A stretch of 64,000 nucleotides of DNA from CAZWRV01 sp964636325 (GTDB lineage: Bacteria > Verrucomicrobiota > Lentisphaeria > Victivallales > GWF2-50-93): the NCBI GenBank assembly GCA_964636325.1, contig CAZWRV010000014.1, positions 23,462-87,461 on the forward strand. Direction: 5' to 3'. The notes beneath the pieces were generated by a model. The model made no database searches, was not told where the DNA came from, and saw nothing but the letters and a program-made list of their open reading frames with translations. Each line of letters begins with the position of its first letter. Positions within the stretch are counted from its first letter, which is position 1. Positions 26,658-36,323 of this stretch are shown here, piece by piece. A program made the translations under genes and the position numbers.

Positions 26658-28577
26658 CTACTTCTCCATCTCCCTGAGATACATCCGGATTTTCCCGAGC
26701 ATGCCGGAGAGGTCGCGCACTTTGTCGTCGCGGTGTTTTTTCATCACCTTGACGCGCTCCCTGAGCTGCGAGACGAATCCGGGGCCGAACTCGTAGGTCA
26801 TGAAATCGCTCGGCATCATCCTTATGAACTTTTCCAGGCGGCCGTCGAGGAGCCTGATCATCTTTTCCGTATTGCGCAGCTCGTCGTCTATTATTTCCCG
26901 CATGCTTCTCCTGTAGGTCGGCCTGTTTCCAGGGGAAATGTACCTTCCGGCATCATACCAGTTGTAGTGTGAGACCTGGACGAGGTATCCGAACATTATG
27001 TGGTCGCGCTGCTCCTTGAGGACTGCTGCGAACTTCGCATCGGAGGCCTTGCGGATTTCGCCGTCAAGGATGGCGACGGCCTTCTTGAGGCCGGGCAGGG
27101 TTTCCTTTAGATATATCTTGTCTATCACGAAGTCGCGGACGCTTTCATCCGGCTCGTTCCGGACGAATGAGCCGACGCCCTGTATCATTTCGAGGTCGTC
27201 AATCGCGACGGTGCGGTAGTAGGCGACCTCCTCCTTTTTCAATGCGGTCAAGTCGGGGACGAGCGGGCCGGGCAGTGCCTGCTTGGGCAGGCCGCAATGT
27301 ATCCACATGGGCCTGCGGCACCAGGCGCGGTCGCATATCTTCCAGGCCTCGGACAGGGCGCCGGCGTGTTTCTTCCCGGCCCATTTCTCAGCGATGGCCG
27401 ACACTATTTCTGCGGGATCCGCGCCGATGTCCTCGTTGACAGCCTTCATGGCCGCGGAATTGACGTCGTGTGCCACGAGGGATTTCGGGCTCATGACGCC
27501 CCATGCGGCGATCCTTTCGACGCCCATCTCGGCCAGAAGTTTCATGACCCTTATGGTTTCGAACGGGTGCGGCGTATATCTGAGGGGCCGCGGATAGTCC
27601 GTGGTCGGGAGTTCGGCGTGGACGATCGGGGATATTCCTCCCCTGGCGGCGACGTCGAAGCGCCTCTTCATGTCATCATAGCGGTCCTTTGCGGCGGCGG
27701 CCCTGTCGAGAGTCTTGATGTTCCACTTCGCCTTCGGGACGCCCCAGAGCGCCTGGTGGTAGCCCCACTGCTCTTCGAGGCCGCCCTCCCAGTCGTAGAG
27801 CCCGTAGACTGAACCGACGACTCCTTCTGGGGCGGCTTCCAGGATTTTCTCGCGCCATTCCGGGGAGAAGCCGGACGTGAGGTTGATGCTGAAGCCTTTG
27901 TTCCTTCTGCGGCCTTCGTCAAGCAGCGTCGAAAGGAATCTGACGACCCTTTTCTCCAGCGGGACTCCCTTGTTGAATCCTGCGCCGTTCGGGCCTGCGT
28001 AGGTGTCGGGGTTGTAGTCGAAGCCGGCTCCGCTGTCGCTGGTGAACAGCGAGATCATCGAGAGGTCCGGTATGATGTCCATGATTTTCGCCATCATTTC
28101 GCGGTAGTGGCCGCGCACTTCAGGCAAATCGGTGCATAGCGCGTAGAGCGGAGTCCTGCTGCATGTGGGATTGTCTACGCGCGGGCCGCGCAGAGCCGGA
28201 TGCTTCAGGAAGAATCTTTCCGGCACGAAGCGAGGCTCGCAGAGATACATCATCGGGCTGATCCCATGCCTCCTTGCGGAATCCGCAAATCTCAGCAGGA
28301 CCCTTCTGTTCCGTTCGAGATACATCTCCGGATAGACTCCCTCGTTGAGGCTGCTGCTGACGAACAGGTCGAGCGGCGGTCCGAAGTTGGCGAACCAGAG
28401 ATATACGTTGTCCGGCTGGCTTATCTGTTCCGGATGCATCAGGTCCGGAAGGTGGTTCACCTGTATGTGGGTGACGCCATTCTCGGCCATGGTCTCCATG
28501 AATTTGTCGACATTGTCCTCCGTGGGCTCGAACGGGAGGAGGTTCGGGTAGCAGACGATTGTCCTGATAGCTTTCAT
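26658..28577 (-). CDS. uncharacterised TIM-barrel glycosidase-like protein
   Basis: A 639-aa cytoplasmic protein of unknown family. Its first 400 residues look like a (beta/alpha)8 barrel: RTIVCYPNLLPFEPTEDNVD, GVTHIQVNHLPDL, GISPMMYLCEPRFVPERF, MISLFTSDSGAGFDYN, GFSINLTSGFSP and GISPIVHAELPTTDYPRP. The SDSGAGF segment and the late HAELPT Glu are candidate active-site regions. The C-terminal ~230 residues are helical with many charged pairs, ending in a coiled-coil-like tail. ATG 28577 has AAGGA upstream and replaces a longer frame to 28658 with a meaningless leader. A glycoside-hydrolase function is suggested by the fold pattern and by the two secreted glycosidase-like genes just upstream, but the reaction is not known. 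Confidence 0.65.
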   Translation of the reverse strand: MKAIRTIVCYPNLLPFEPTEDNVDKFMETMAENGVTHIQVNHLPDLMHPEQISQPDNVYLWFANFGPPLDLFVSSSLNEGVYPEMYLERNRRVLLRFADSARRHGISPMMYLCEPRFVPERFFLKHPALRGPRVDNPTCSRTPLYALCTDLPEVRGHYREMMAKIMDIIPDLSMISLFTSDSGAGFDYNPDTYAGPNGAGFNKGVPLEKRVVRFLSTLLDEGRRRNKGFSINLTSGFSPEWREKILEAAPEGVVGSVYGLYDWEGGLEEQWGYHQALWGVPKAKWNIKTLDRAAAAKDRYDDMKRRFDVAARGGISPIVHAELPTTDYPRPLRYTPHPFETIRVMKLLAEMGVERIAAWGVMSPKSLVAHDVNSAAMKAVNEDIGADPAEIVSAIAEKWAGKKHAGALSEAWKICDRAWCRRPMWIHCGLPKQALPGPLVPDLTALKKEEVAYYRTVAIDDLEMIQGVGSFVRNEPDESVRDFVIDKIYLKETLPGLKKAVAILDGEIRKASDAKFAAVLKEQRDHIMFGYLVQVSHYNWYDAGRYISPGNRPTYRRSMREIIDDELRNTEKMIRLLDGRLEKFIRMMPSDFMTYEFGPGFVSQLRERVKVMKKHRDDKVRDLSGMLGKIRMYLREMEK

Positions 28578-28718
28578 GTTTCCTTCTTTTGAGGTGACTG
28601 TGAAACTAAGTTTAGCCGCGCAAGGTCGCGTTCCGTTCCCAACGCGGTCACGCGACATCCCGGGTGTCGGGTTTCAGTAAATCTAGGGAACAACAAGAGA
28701 CTGTAGCTTTTCATCCTG

Positions 28719-28753
28719 CTGACCCCTGAACACTGACCCCTGAACACCGACAA
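28719..28753. repeat. phased 7-bp array
   Basis: CTGACCC, CTGAACA, CTGACCC, CTGAACA, CCGACAA: five heptamers with core CTGA (last CCGA). It lies between two minus-strand genes. Confidence 0.8.
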
Positions 28754-28778
28754 TTGTTGACTTTTGAAATTGGCTCTT

Positions 28779-31700
28779 TTATCTTTTTCTTTCAACCAGC
28801 TTGCCGCCGTCAATCTCATAGAACACCGATTCTTCCGGTGGTATTGCGACTTCGGCCCTAGTTCCGCCGAAGACCGGGGTCTTTTCGGGTGACGATATGA
28901 CGGCCTTCAATTCCTTGTCCGTCGGGTTGTGGACTTCGATGAAGGGCTTCTTCCCCTCAGCCTGGCCGTCCACGACAAGCGTCATCATCACATCAGGATT
29001 GTCGCATACGAACACGTTTCCGACCCATATCTTGTTTGCCTTTTCGATGGATTCCTGGAAGAGGGCCGCTCCTTCGCAGACCGGGACGAAGCGGAACCAT
29101 GGGCGGCCGGAGCTGTGGACCGCGGCGCAGCCGTTGTCTGCGACACCCTTGATCCTGAGCGGCAGATCTACGACGAGCTCCTGCGGGCCGGCGGTGAACA
29201 GCGCCTCGCCGTCCTCCGCCTTCAAAGTCAGCAGGAAGACCGCGTCCTCGATCTCACCCTTTTCGATCGAAAGCGGATATCCGTCCCTGCCGCCGGCGAG
29301 GTTGTATGACTTGAGAGTCTTTTCCATGAGAGCGGTTCCGAACTGCTCCGTCGGGTGGACGACGGTCATGAAGCGGAAGGGGATTTCGTCGCCGGCCTTG
29401 AGCTCCTGATTGTCTTTTCCGAGTCCGATATATAGGCGGTTCGGCATGTGGTATGAGTATGCGAAGTCGGTGCCGGAAGGGGCGTAGAATGCCAGGAATC
29501 CGGCCTGTGTCGGCATCTGGGCGGCATAGCCGCCGGGACGGAGGCGGCCCTGGCCGTTGATCGGCTTTGCGATGTCCGCAAGGATGTCGACCTTCGCGGT
29601 GCCGTCCGCGTCGGTCACAATGGCGGTGTCGCCCCAGTTCCTTGCGAGGTCGGTCGGTATGTCCATCATGTAAAGGTGTATTGGAATTCCGCCCTTGAGC
29701 TTGACGTCCTTCTTGAATTTGATCTTGCCTTCATGCCAGATCACGCCGCCGCGGTAGTTCGCCCTGCCCTCCTTGGCGCGCCTGTAGTTCCAGATCACGT
29801 AGTAGTCAAGCCTTTCCTCAGGCGCGTAGATTGTGTGCTCGTATTCGAAATATTCGTTCGGGCCGATGTCCTTGCTGACGGAGCATAGGGCGGGCTGCGG
29901 CCTTTCGTCTGTGCAGAACGGTTGTGTCAGCATGGAGGACTTCATCGTCGCGTGCTGGATGTTGTAGCTCGAGAGCTTGACGTCCATCTGGAGGGACAGC
30001 ATGCTTTTTGAAGTCCACGGAAGCGGATATTCACGGACCTGGTCCGTATTGACATAAGGGCCGATCCAGGCGCGCGGAAGCGGGCACACCGGGCCTGCGG
30101 AATCCCATCCGGCCAGCGAGAAGTCGTATGCGTTCACGAACGATTTCGCGGCCGAGAACAGCTCGTGCCTGTCGGGATGCCAGCACATACCGGTGGCGCC
30201 GAGGATGTTGAGGTTGTCGCCGCACCTGAAGAGGCCCTGCTTGTAGCAGAAGACAAGGATGTAGTGCGAGAACGCCCTTTTTCCGTTCACGTCTACGACT
30301 TCGAGCGTGAGGTAGCGCTGCTGGTCGTGGACAGTCTCGAATTCGCGGACGAACTCCTTTGCGCCCTTGGCGTCGTAGCGCCTGAGCGGGGTTCTGTCGG
30401 CATCGTGGACGATGACTTCCTTGATTCCGGCGTCGGATGCGACGTCCAGGAGGAGGCGGACCCTCTGCGCGCCCTTGGTGTATCTCCAGTTCTCCTCCAT
30501 TTGGTTGTTGATGCAGTCCCACTGCCTGATCACGGGCCCCTGGCTGACAAACTGCTGCGCGGCCCAGGCGTCCCAGAACGGGGCGCAGCGCGTGTTGAGG
30601 GCCTTCTTCGCGGCGCCGACACTTGAGAAGCCCGTGAAGATCAGCTCCGCGGACTTCGCAAGCTCCTGCGCCGTTCCGATCCTGTCGAACGAAAGCAGCG
30701 AGCACCAGCGCATGTCGCGGAGGCCCATGAGGAACTCCCCGTAGTTGTCGGCGATCAGCTTCCCGTGGTCGTATGCGAGCGGGAAGTAGCAGTAGAACCA
30801 CCAGAGGTTTTCGGGGTGAGCTCCGGCTTTCCTGAGCTGGGCGTAGTCTATTATGGCGCAGGGGGAGAAGCCGCAGAGTTCGGCGTACTGCCCGAAATGG
30901 GCTAGTCGCTTGCCGTCCCACTGGGCGTATGTCTTCTTTTCATTCTCGAACGACGCCGGAGGATAGACTATCTTCTCCCCCCACATCGCCCATCGCACTC
31001 CGGCGCCGTCGGTGAACTCTATCCCCGGACATGCGTAGAACCTGCCGTCCTCGCATGCGGCGGCGCAGTCGGACTTGAGCTTGTCAAGTTCGTCCTTGGT
31101 GAGCATTTCCAGCGGGTCGGCGAACACTACGACCGAGACGCCCGCGGCCTTCGCTGCCGCGGCGTATTCGGCGACCGTGCTTTTGCCGTCGGAATAGGCG
31201 GTTCGCGCGCCGACGACGGCCTTGATCTGGCCGGAACTTGAAGGGTTGAACTTCTGTGCGTCGAAATCAACGGACGTCTTGAACTCCACCGGCTTGTAGG
31301 GCTCCGGCCTGAAAGTTCCAAGCTCCGGGTTCTGCCTCGCGGGTTCGGCGAGCCATCTGTAGGCGTTCATCTGCAGCTTCATGCTGTCGCTGGGACGTCC
31401 GCTGATCGCATCGCCTTTCGATTCGACGACGGACGCCCACACCGGATTCTTGAAGTTCTGCCCCGTGAAGATGGCGGCGAGCGGGTAGCAGACGATCCGG
31501 CCCTTGCCGAGCGTCCTTACGGCGACCACAGGGGGTTCGCTGCCGTAGAAGCCTTCTTCGGCGAGGTTTATGGTGTTGGGGTTCCCCGGCGTTCCGCACC
31601 TGTAGCTTTTCGCGTCCTTGCCGCCCTTGACGACAGGCTCCCAGTCCTTCGAATACTTCATCGCGGCCACGCCGGGCCAGTCGCCGAAATTGTGCAGGGG

Positions 31701-32297
31701 CAGGCAGAGGTTCCTGAGCCCTTCCGTGACCGGATGCTCCGCGATGCCGGAAGTCATCCAGAACTTCGCCTTCGCGAGGGTCGTCCCCTCGAACTCGCTC
31801 GTCTTGTCGAAGCAGCCCTCGTGCAGTATTTCCGCGCCGATTCCCTCCATGAGCATGTTGTTGTACTGCTCGTCCTTGTCGCCGGAGTAGCGGACGTTCT
31901 GGGGCGCGATGAAGAGGCCGCCGCCCTCGCTTACGAACTTGGCCAGGGCGGAACCTGCGACTTTCGCATGCGCTTCAAGCTCGGGCGTGATCTTCGGTAC
32001 CTCCTCGGTGGTGGTGTTGAGGTGTATGACATGGAACTTCCTAAGCTCCTTGAGTATCTGTTCCTCGCCGGCGCCCGGCCGGTACAGCAGCCCCATGTCG
32101 AACAGCGAAGCCTGTATGCCGTTCTCCTTGAAGACCGGCTGCATGCGGTCGTATTTCTGGTACTCGACGTCGAACTTAGCGGCCTCGTGCTGGCCCACAC
32201 CGAGGACGACCGGGGGTTGCGCCTCATCCGCGAGGGCTGCCGCCGACATCGCGGACGCCAACAGGACGGACTCCATGGACTTCAGATTCATGAACAT
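28779..32297 (-). CDS. large secreted protein with ThuA/GATase-like and degenerate PHP-like domains
   Basis: A 1172-aa protein with a signal peptide (ending SAAALADEA). Residues ~28-330 look like a class-I-glutamine-amidotransferase/ThuA-type domain: KFHVIHLNTTTEEVP, KFVSEGGGLFIAPQNVRY, FGDWPGVAAMKYSKDWEPV, GKGRIVCYPLAAIFTG. Residues ~355-450 resemble a PHP domain (RTAYSDGKSTVAEYAAAAKA, GRFYACPGIEFTDGAG), but the opening HxH is replaced (GARTAYSDG), so metal binding is probably lost. The remaining 650 residues are beta-rich, as in glycosidase accessory modules. AGGAGG lies before the ATG. It sits in line between two glycosidase-like genes and is likely exported. The enzymatic role is unknown. 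Confidence 0.7.
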   Translation of the reverse strand: MFMNLKSMESVLLASAMSAAALADEAQPPVVLGVGQHEAAKFDVEYQKYDRMQPVFKENGIQASLFDMGLLYRPGAGEEQILKELRKFHVIHLNTTTEEVPKITPELEAHAKVAGSALAKFVSEGGGLFIAPQNVRYSGDKDEQYNNMLMEGIGAEILHEGCFDKTSEFEGTTLAKAKFWMTSGIAEHPVTEGLRNLCLPLHNFGDWPGVAAMKYSKDWEPVVKGGKDAKSYRCGTPGNPNTINLAEEGFYGSEPPVVAVRTLGKGRIVCYPLAAIFTGQNFKNPVWASVVESKGDAISGRPSDSMKLQMNAYRWLAEPARQNPELGTFRPEPYKPVEFKTSVDFDAQKFNPSSSGQIKAVVGARTAYSDGKSTVAEYAAAAKAAGVSVVVFADPLEMLTKDELDKLKSDCAAACEDGRFYACPGIEFTDGAGVRWAMWGEKIVYPPASFENEKKTYAQWDGKRLAHFGQYAELCGFSPCAIIDYAQLRKAGAHPENLWWFYCYFPLAYDHGKLIADNYGEFLMGLRDMRWCSLLSFDRIGTAQELAKSAELIFTGFSSVGAAKKALNTRCAPFWDAWAAQQFVSQGPVIRQWDCINNQMEENWRYTKGAQRVRLLLDVASDAGIKEVIVHDADRTPLRRYDAKGAKEFVREFETVHDQQRYLTLEVVDVNGKRAFSHYILVFCYKQGLFRCGDNLNILGATGMCWHPDRHELFSAAKSFVNAYDFSLAGWDSAGPVCPLPRAWIGPYVNTDQVREYPLPWTSKSMLSLQMDVKLSSYNIQHATMKSSMLTQPFCTDERPQPALCSVSKDIGPNEYFEYEHTIYAPEERLDYYVIWNYRRAKEGRANYRGGVIWHEGKIKFKKDVKLKGGIPIHLYMMDIPTDLARNWGDTAIVTDADGTAKVDILADIAKPINGQGRLRPGGYAAQMPTQAGFLAFYAPSGTDFAYSYHMPNRLYIGLGKDNQELKAGDEIPFRFMTVVHPTEQFGTALMEKTLKSYNLAGGRDGYPLSIEKGEIEDAVFLLTLKAEDGEALFTAGPQELVVDLPLRIKGVADNGCAAVHSSGRPWFRFVPVCEGAALFQESIEKANKIWVGNVFVCDNPDVMMTLVVDGQAEGKKPFIEVHNPTDKELKAVISSPEKTPVFGGTRAEVAIPPEESVFYEIDGGKLVERKR

Positions 32298-32347
32298 CGC
32301 TCCTCCTTAGTTCCTTTTGAATAACTGCAACTTTGCAATCGCCGTTC

Positions 32348-35300
32348 TCAGTTTTGAAGATTCACCGATGCCTCGCACTTGTTCCCTCCGGCGAGTTCCT
32401 CGGCCTTGATCTTCCATGCGCCTTTCATATCGTTGACGGCGGGCGTCCATTTCAGCTCGAAGACGCCGTCCTTCGTGGCGTAGTTCCCGCTGAGCGGGGA
32501 AATTTTTCCGTCCGGGGCGACGATATCAAGCCTGATCGGGACGGCGCCGGGGACGAGCGCGCCCTTTCCGGAGACCTTGACCGCAACGGCTGTTTCCTCC
32601 ATCGGCCTGGCCGTCGAAGGGGCTGCAAGCTCCAGCTTGGCGATTTCCTCGGGATAGAACGCCACCAGCGCTCCGCCCATACGCTCCATGGAGACGTTGA
32701 ATGTCGCGGCCGTTCCGTCCGAGTCGACCGGAATCCGGCGGCCCGCGCAGAGGTCGTATGGGACGCCGGGGATTTTCTCCATGGCCACGGGCGAGACGAA
32801 GCGGCTGTTTTCGAGCTCCGTGATCCAAGGCAGGGCCTTTTCGAAGCCGTCTGAGCCGTATCCGCATCCGAGAGGCCTGAGGACGCGGTATTCCTCTCCG
32901 GACTGAGTGTTGACGAACCAGAAGTAGCTGACGCCGCCGGCCTTGAATGTGCATGCGGTGAGCGTCGTGTCCGGCGACCTGAAGAGCGGACGGACATGCT
33001 TTTCCATTTCCGCGGCGACGGCTCGGATCCTTTCAGGCATGCCGTAGTCGCGGATGCCGGGCGTGGAAAGATGGGCCTGCCCGTCGGGGACGCCCTTGGT
33101 CTGTTCCTGGCCCATTCCAATATCCACCTTCAGACGCACGGCGCCGGGAATCTCGAACGGGATCGTCGGATCAAGAATGACCTTGCCGCCGTCCTTCGCG
33201 AACTTCGCAAGACCGTCGGCCACGGACTTCGGAAGCCACCGGACATAATAGAGGGCAATCGCATCGTAGCGGCCGGAGATTTCGCCGGACGCGACCTCCT
33301 CCTCCGCGACCGGCTCGACGTCGAAGTGCCCCATCATCAGGTTGGCGTAGGCGTATGGCTGGATCAGGTGGTCGGTCGGCGAATAGCAGTCTGCGGTGAT
33401 CGGGACAAGGAGGCCTATGCGCCTGCGGTCGGCCTTGAGCGCGAACTGGACCGGCGCGATCCGGCGGATCACCGGCGCCTGGCGCTTGATCTCCCTCCAT
33501 GCCTCGGGCCGGGTCTGCGACCACACGAAATAAGGGATGCCCTTGGCGCCGCCCGCGAGCAGATGGTAGAGGTTGTTCCTGTGATATAGGGCGTAGCCCA
33601 TGCAGTCGGCCAGCAGCCACAAGTCCATGTCGCGGTTGCACATCCTGTTGACTTCCAGCCAGTAGCTGTTGGTGATGACGGGCTGCCAGTAGGTGTTGTA
33701 GTAGTAGCAGTAGCCGAGGTTGAAGCCCTTCCTGCCGAAGTTGAGCGGCGGATACTGGCTGGCGCTCCACATCTGTATCAGCGGAATCTGCATTCCGCCG
33801 GGGATGGGGCCTATCTTCGAATCCGGTCTGACGCCCGTCACCGCCTCCGTCTGCATCGTGTTGTATTCTCCGGAGACATGCTCCAGGGTGAACATGCACC
33901 AGCGCCTCCAAGGTTCGTCGTCCGGGACTATTCCCATGGGGGGGATTTTGATCTGCGCCAAGGGATCCTTTCCCGGCTCGAAGGGGCCGGGCGGCTCGCT
34001 CCCCGTGAGCGCCTTGAATTTGGCCCTGACATGCTCCGCGAAGTCGAAGCCGTAGCGGATGGAGAAGTCGTCGTTGCAGGAAATCCTGGGCCTGAACGCC
34101 GGATGCTGCGCGAACTTCGTATAATATTCGGACATCGCCTTCTTGGTCGCGGCGAGGACGTCCGGATGCGTGATGCCGACCATGGGCCTGCCGCCGCCGT
34201 ATGCGTTGTCCTTGTGGGGCGACTTCCAGTCCGGCTCGATCCTGTAGAACTGGGCGGGATTGCCGGTCTTCGGCGTCACATGGTTTTCCTGGCCCATGCG
34301 GATGTTGAAACCGGCATTCTGCCGGAGAACCGCGTCGAGCAGAGCCACCTCATGGTCTACAAGGTGGGGCTCCATCCCTATGTCCGTCTGCTTGCGGATC
34401 AGCAGGTCGCGCCGCTTTCTGCTTTCTGAATTGCCTATCCATATCCCCCAGGCGAAGCTCTCCGGCGGAACGTGCCTGACGCCGATTTCAAGGTCGGCGG
34501 ACTGGGGCGACTCACCGCCTTCCGCCTTTGCGGCAAGCTTGTATGTCCCGTAGGCCAGAGGGCTTGTGTCAAGCTCGAACTCCGCGGATTTCTTTCCGGC
34601 GTTGTCGGCGGGTGGCTTGTTCCAGGACTGGAGGACTTTGCCGTCCCACATAAGTTCGAGCTTGACATCCTTGGCGTCGGGCACCTTGTTGAGGACGACG
34701 GATATCTGAACCTTCTCGCCCCTTGCGAACTCCTCTCGGCCGGAGATTCCCGAGGCGGATGCGACGATCTCCATCGGCGGGACAAGCGCTTCAATCATCG
34801 GCGGCAGGTTCTGAGGAACGTCAACCGGGCGGCCGACGTATGCCAGGGCGCGCATGACGTCGCGGACCTGGGCGTCATTGTTGCCGTCGAAGGACTTGTG
34901 AAGCTGAATGAGCCCGCTCCAAGGCATGTCCGGCCTGAAGTTCTTGAACCATGAGGCGGCGCCGGGCCTTCCCGGAACTTCCGGAACGTCGTATGTGCTG
35001 AAGGCGATGCTGACCGTCTCTGCGTCGAATCCGGTGACCGAAGCTCCGACTGTTTCAAAGCCCCACTTCTTTCCCTGCTCCGTAGGAGTGACAGCAAGCC
35101 CCTGGCCCCAGTAGGCGCTGTGCCAGCCGAATTTGAGGCCGAGCAGACGTGAGCCCTGGCCCTCGTCGGGCGGATTGAACGGTTCGCAGGACGCGGACTG
35201 GGCACTATAAAACGGGACGTCCGCCCCGTTGACAATCCTGCCCCCCGCGAGCAGATACCTGAACCACAGGGGGCTGCCGTCGACCATCTCGAAGATTTCG

Positions 35301-36130
35301 CACGGCGTGGCGCCCATCGGCATCACGCAGGAAGAGCCGTATGCGTCCTTGTCCTCGCCGATGAACGAGCGCATCCAGGCCGCCAGCTCCTCGGAATTCA
35401 GAATCCTGACGCCGGCCGCCTTCAGGTATTCGAGAAGCCTCTTGACGTTCTTCGAGTGCGCGCAGTCGATCCGGTCGTCCCAGAACGCGGCCATGTCGTT
35501 CATTTTCTCCAGGCTGCGGGCTTCGCGTTCCTTCTCGCGCTTGACGCCGGGGGCGGGTCTCTGCGCGCTCGACGTGTAGAAGCCGAACTGCCTGAACGAA
35601 TCCTCCTGCTTCGCCCATGCGGCCTTCTGCTCCTCCGAGGCGGGCTTGAGCTCCGGGGAGGAAATGACTGCGAAAGGGTTATGGACCGACTCGCCCACGA
35701 CACCTATTGTGAGCAACGACTCCCCCTCCTTGGCATCGAAGAGATAGCCATAGAAGGCCCAGTCGGCGCCGAGCGGCTGGTTGCGCCCTGACGGTCCGCA
35801 GCGCAGCACGAGATCGCCCTGCCCCTTGGCCCACACGCAAAACTCGTAGAGTCCCGGCTCAAGCTTGACGGCCTGCTGGACGGCACCGAGATTCAGCGAT
35901 CCCCTTGGTGTTGCGAGCTTGAGCCCCGGGGACGATTCCCTGCCCTGAGCAGGCTCGACCGAGCCGGGCATGCCCTTGCCCAGGTTCTTCGCCTGGATCC
36001 AGGCGGCGCCCTCCTTGCCGAAAGAAGACAGATCAGGATTGAAGCCCGCCGCGCCGAGAGTTCCGGTCATGCCGGCAAGGCATGCAATCCCCATGACCGA
36101 CGAGACCGCCATCCGCAGTGAATTAGACAT
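32348..36130 (-). CDS. large secreted GH42-like glycosidase
   Basis: A 1260-aa protein with a signal peptide (ending MTGTLGAAG). An N-terminal ~140-residue beta domain (LNLGAVQQAVKLEPGLYEFC) is followed by a long alpha/beta stretch, an Ig-like region around 470-560, a barrel-like centre (~600-930: FNIRMGQENHVTPKTGN, FRPRISCNDDFSIRYGFDF, GYCYYYNTYWQPVITNSYW, GAKGIPYFVWSQTRPEAW) and a trimerisation-like alpha/beta domain (~950-1100: RRRIGLLVPITADCYSP, GKVILDPTIPFEIPG). This order resembles beta-galactosidase-like clan GH-A proteins. NDDF in the centre may include a catalytic acidic residue; this is not proven. It is probably periplasmic or extracellular. A 20-bp tandem duplication lies 19 bases upstream of the start. 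Confidence 0.72.
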   Translation of the reverse strand: MSNSLRMAVSSVMGIACLAGMTGTLGAAGFNPDLSSFGKEGAAWIQAKNLGKGMPGSVEPAQGRESSPGLKLATPRGSLNLGAVQQAVKLEPGLYEFCVWAKGQGDLVLRCGPSGRNQPLGADWAFYGYLFDAKEGESLLTIGVVGESVHNPFAVISSPELKPASEEQKAAWAKQEDSFRQFGFYTSSAQRPAPGVKREKEREARSLEKMNDMAAFWDDRIDCAHSKNVKRLLEYLKAAGVRILNSEELAAWMRSFIGEDKDAYGSSCVMPMGATPCEIFEMVDGSPLWFRYLLAGGRIVNGADVPFYSAQSASCEPFNPPDEGQGSRLLGLKFGWHSAYWGQGLAVTPTEQGKKWGFETVGASVTGFDAETVSIAFSTYDVPEVPGRPGAASWFKNFRPDMPWSGLIQLHKSFDGNNDAQVRDVMRALAYVGRPVDVPQNLPPMIEALVPPMEIVASASGISGREEFARGEKVQISVVLNKVPDAKDVKLELMWDGKVLQSWNKPPADNAGKKSAEFELDTSPLAYGTYKLAAKAEGGESPQSADLEIGVRHVPPESFAWGIWIGNSESRKRRDLLIRKQTDIGMEPHLVDHEVALLDAVLRQNAGFNIRMGQENHVTPKTGNPAQFYRIEPDWKSPHKDNAYGGGRPMVGITHPDVLAATKKAMSEYYTKFAQHPAFRPRISCNDDFSIRYGFDFAEHVRAKFKALTGSEPPGPFEPGKDPLAQIKIPPMGIVPDDEPWRRWCMFTLEHVSGEYNTMQTEAVTGVRPDSKIGPIPGGMQIPLIQMWSASQYPPLNFGRKGFNLGYCYYYNTYWQPVITNSYWLEVNRMCNRDMDLWLLADCMGYALYHRNNLYHLLAGGAKGIPYFVWSQTRPEAWREIKRQAPVIRRIAPVQFALKADRRRIGLLVPITADCYSPTDHLIQPYAYANLMMGHFDVEPVAEEEVASGEISGRYDAIALYYVRWLPKSVADGLAKFAKDGGKVILDPTIPFEIPGAVRLKVDIGMGQEQTKGVPDGQAHLSTPGIRDYGMPERIRAVAAEMEKHVRPLFRSPDTTLTACTFKAGGVSYFWFVNTQSGEEYRVLRPLGCGYGSDGFEKALPWITELENSRFVSPVAMEKIPGVPYDLCAGRRIPVDSDGTAATFNVSMERMGGALVAFYPEEIAKLELAAPSTARPMEETAVAVKVSGKGALVPGAVPIRLDIVAPDGKISPLSGNYATKDGVFELKWTPAVNDMKGAWKIKAEELAGGNKCEASVNLQN

Positions 36131-36148
36131 AGTTATTTACCCCAACTA

Positions 36149-36188
36149 TTTGCGCTTTTATTGAATACTTTGCGCTTTTATTGAATAC
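36149..36188. repeat. exact 20-bp tandem duplication upstream of a large glycosidase gene
   Basis: TTTGCGCTTTTATTGAATAC occurs twice head to tail (36149-36168 and 36169-36188). It ends 19 bases upstream of the minus-strand start at 36130, so it overlaps the likely promoter or operator. No other feature is seen in 36189-36323. Confidence 0.8.
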
Positions 36189-36323
36189 AAAGCTTTGGTG
36201 CCTGTGCTTCAGGCTTCCATGCTTTATTCGTTTGCAAATTTCAAACAAGTCTCAAATCCTAAACTTCAATATCCGATACGGGCGCAGCCCGCCTTAAGCT
36301 GATGGACAACGAAACGGAAACTT

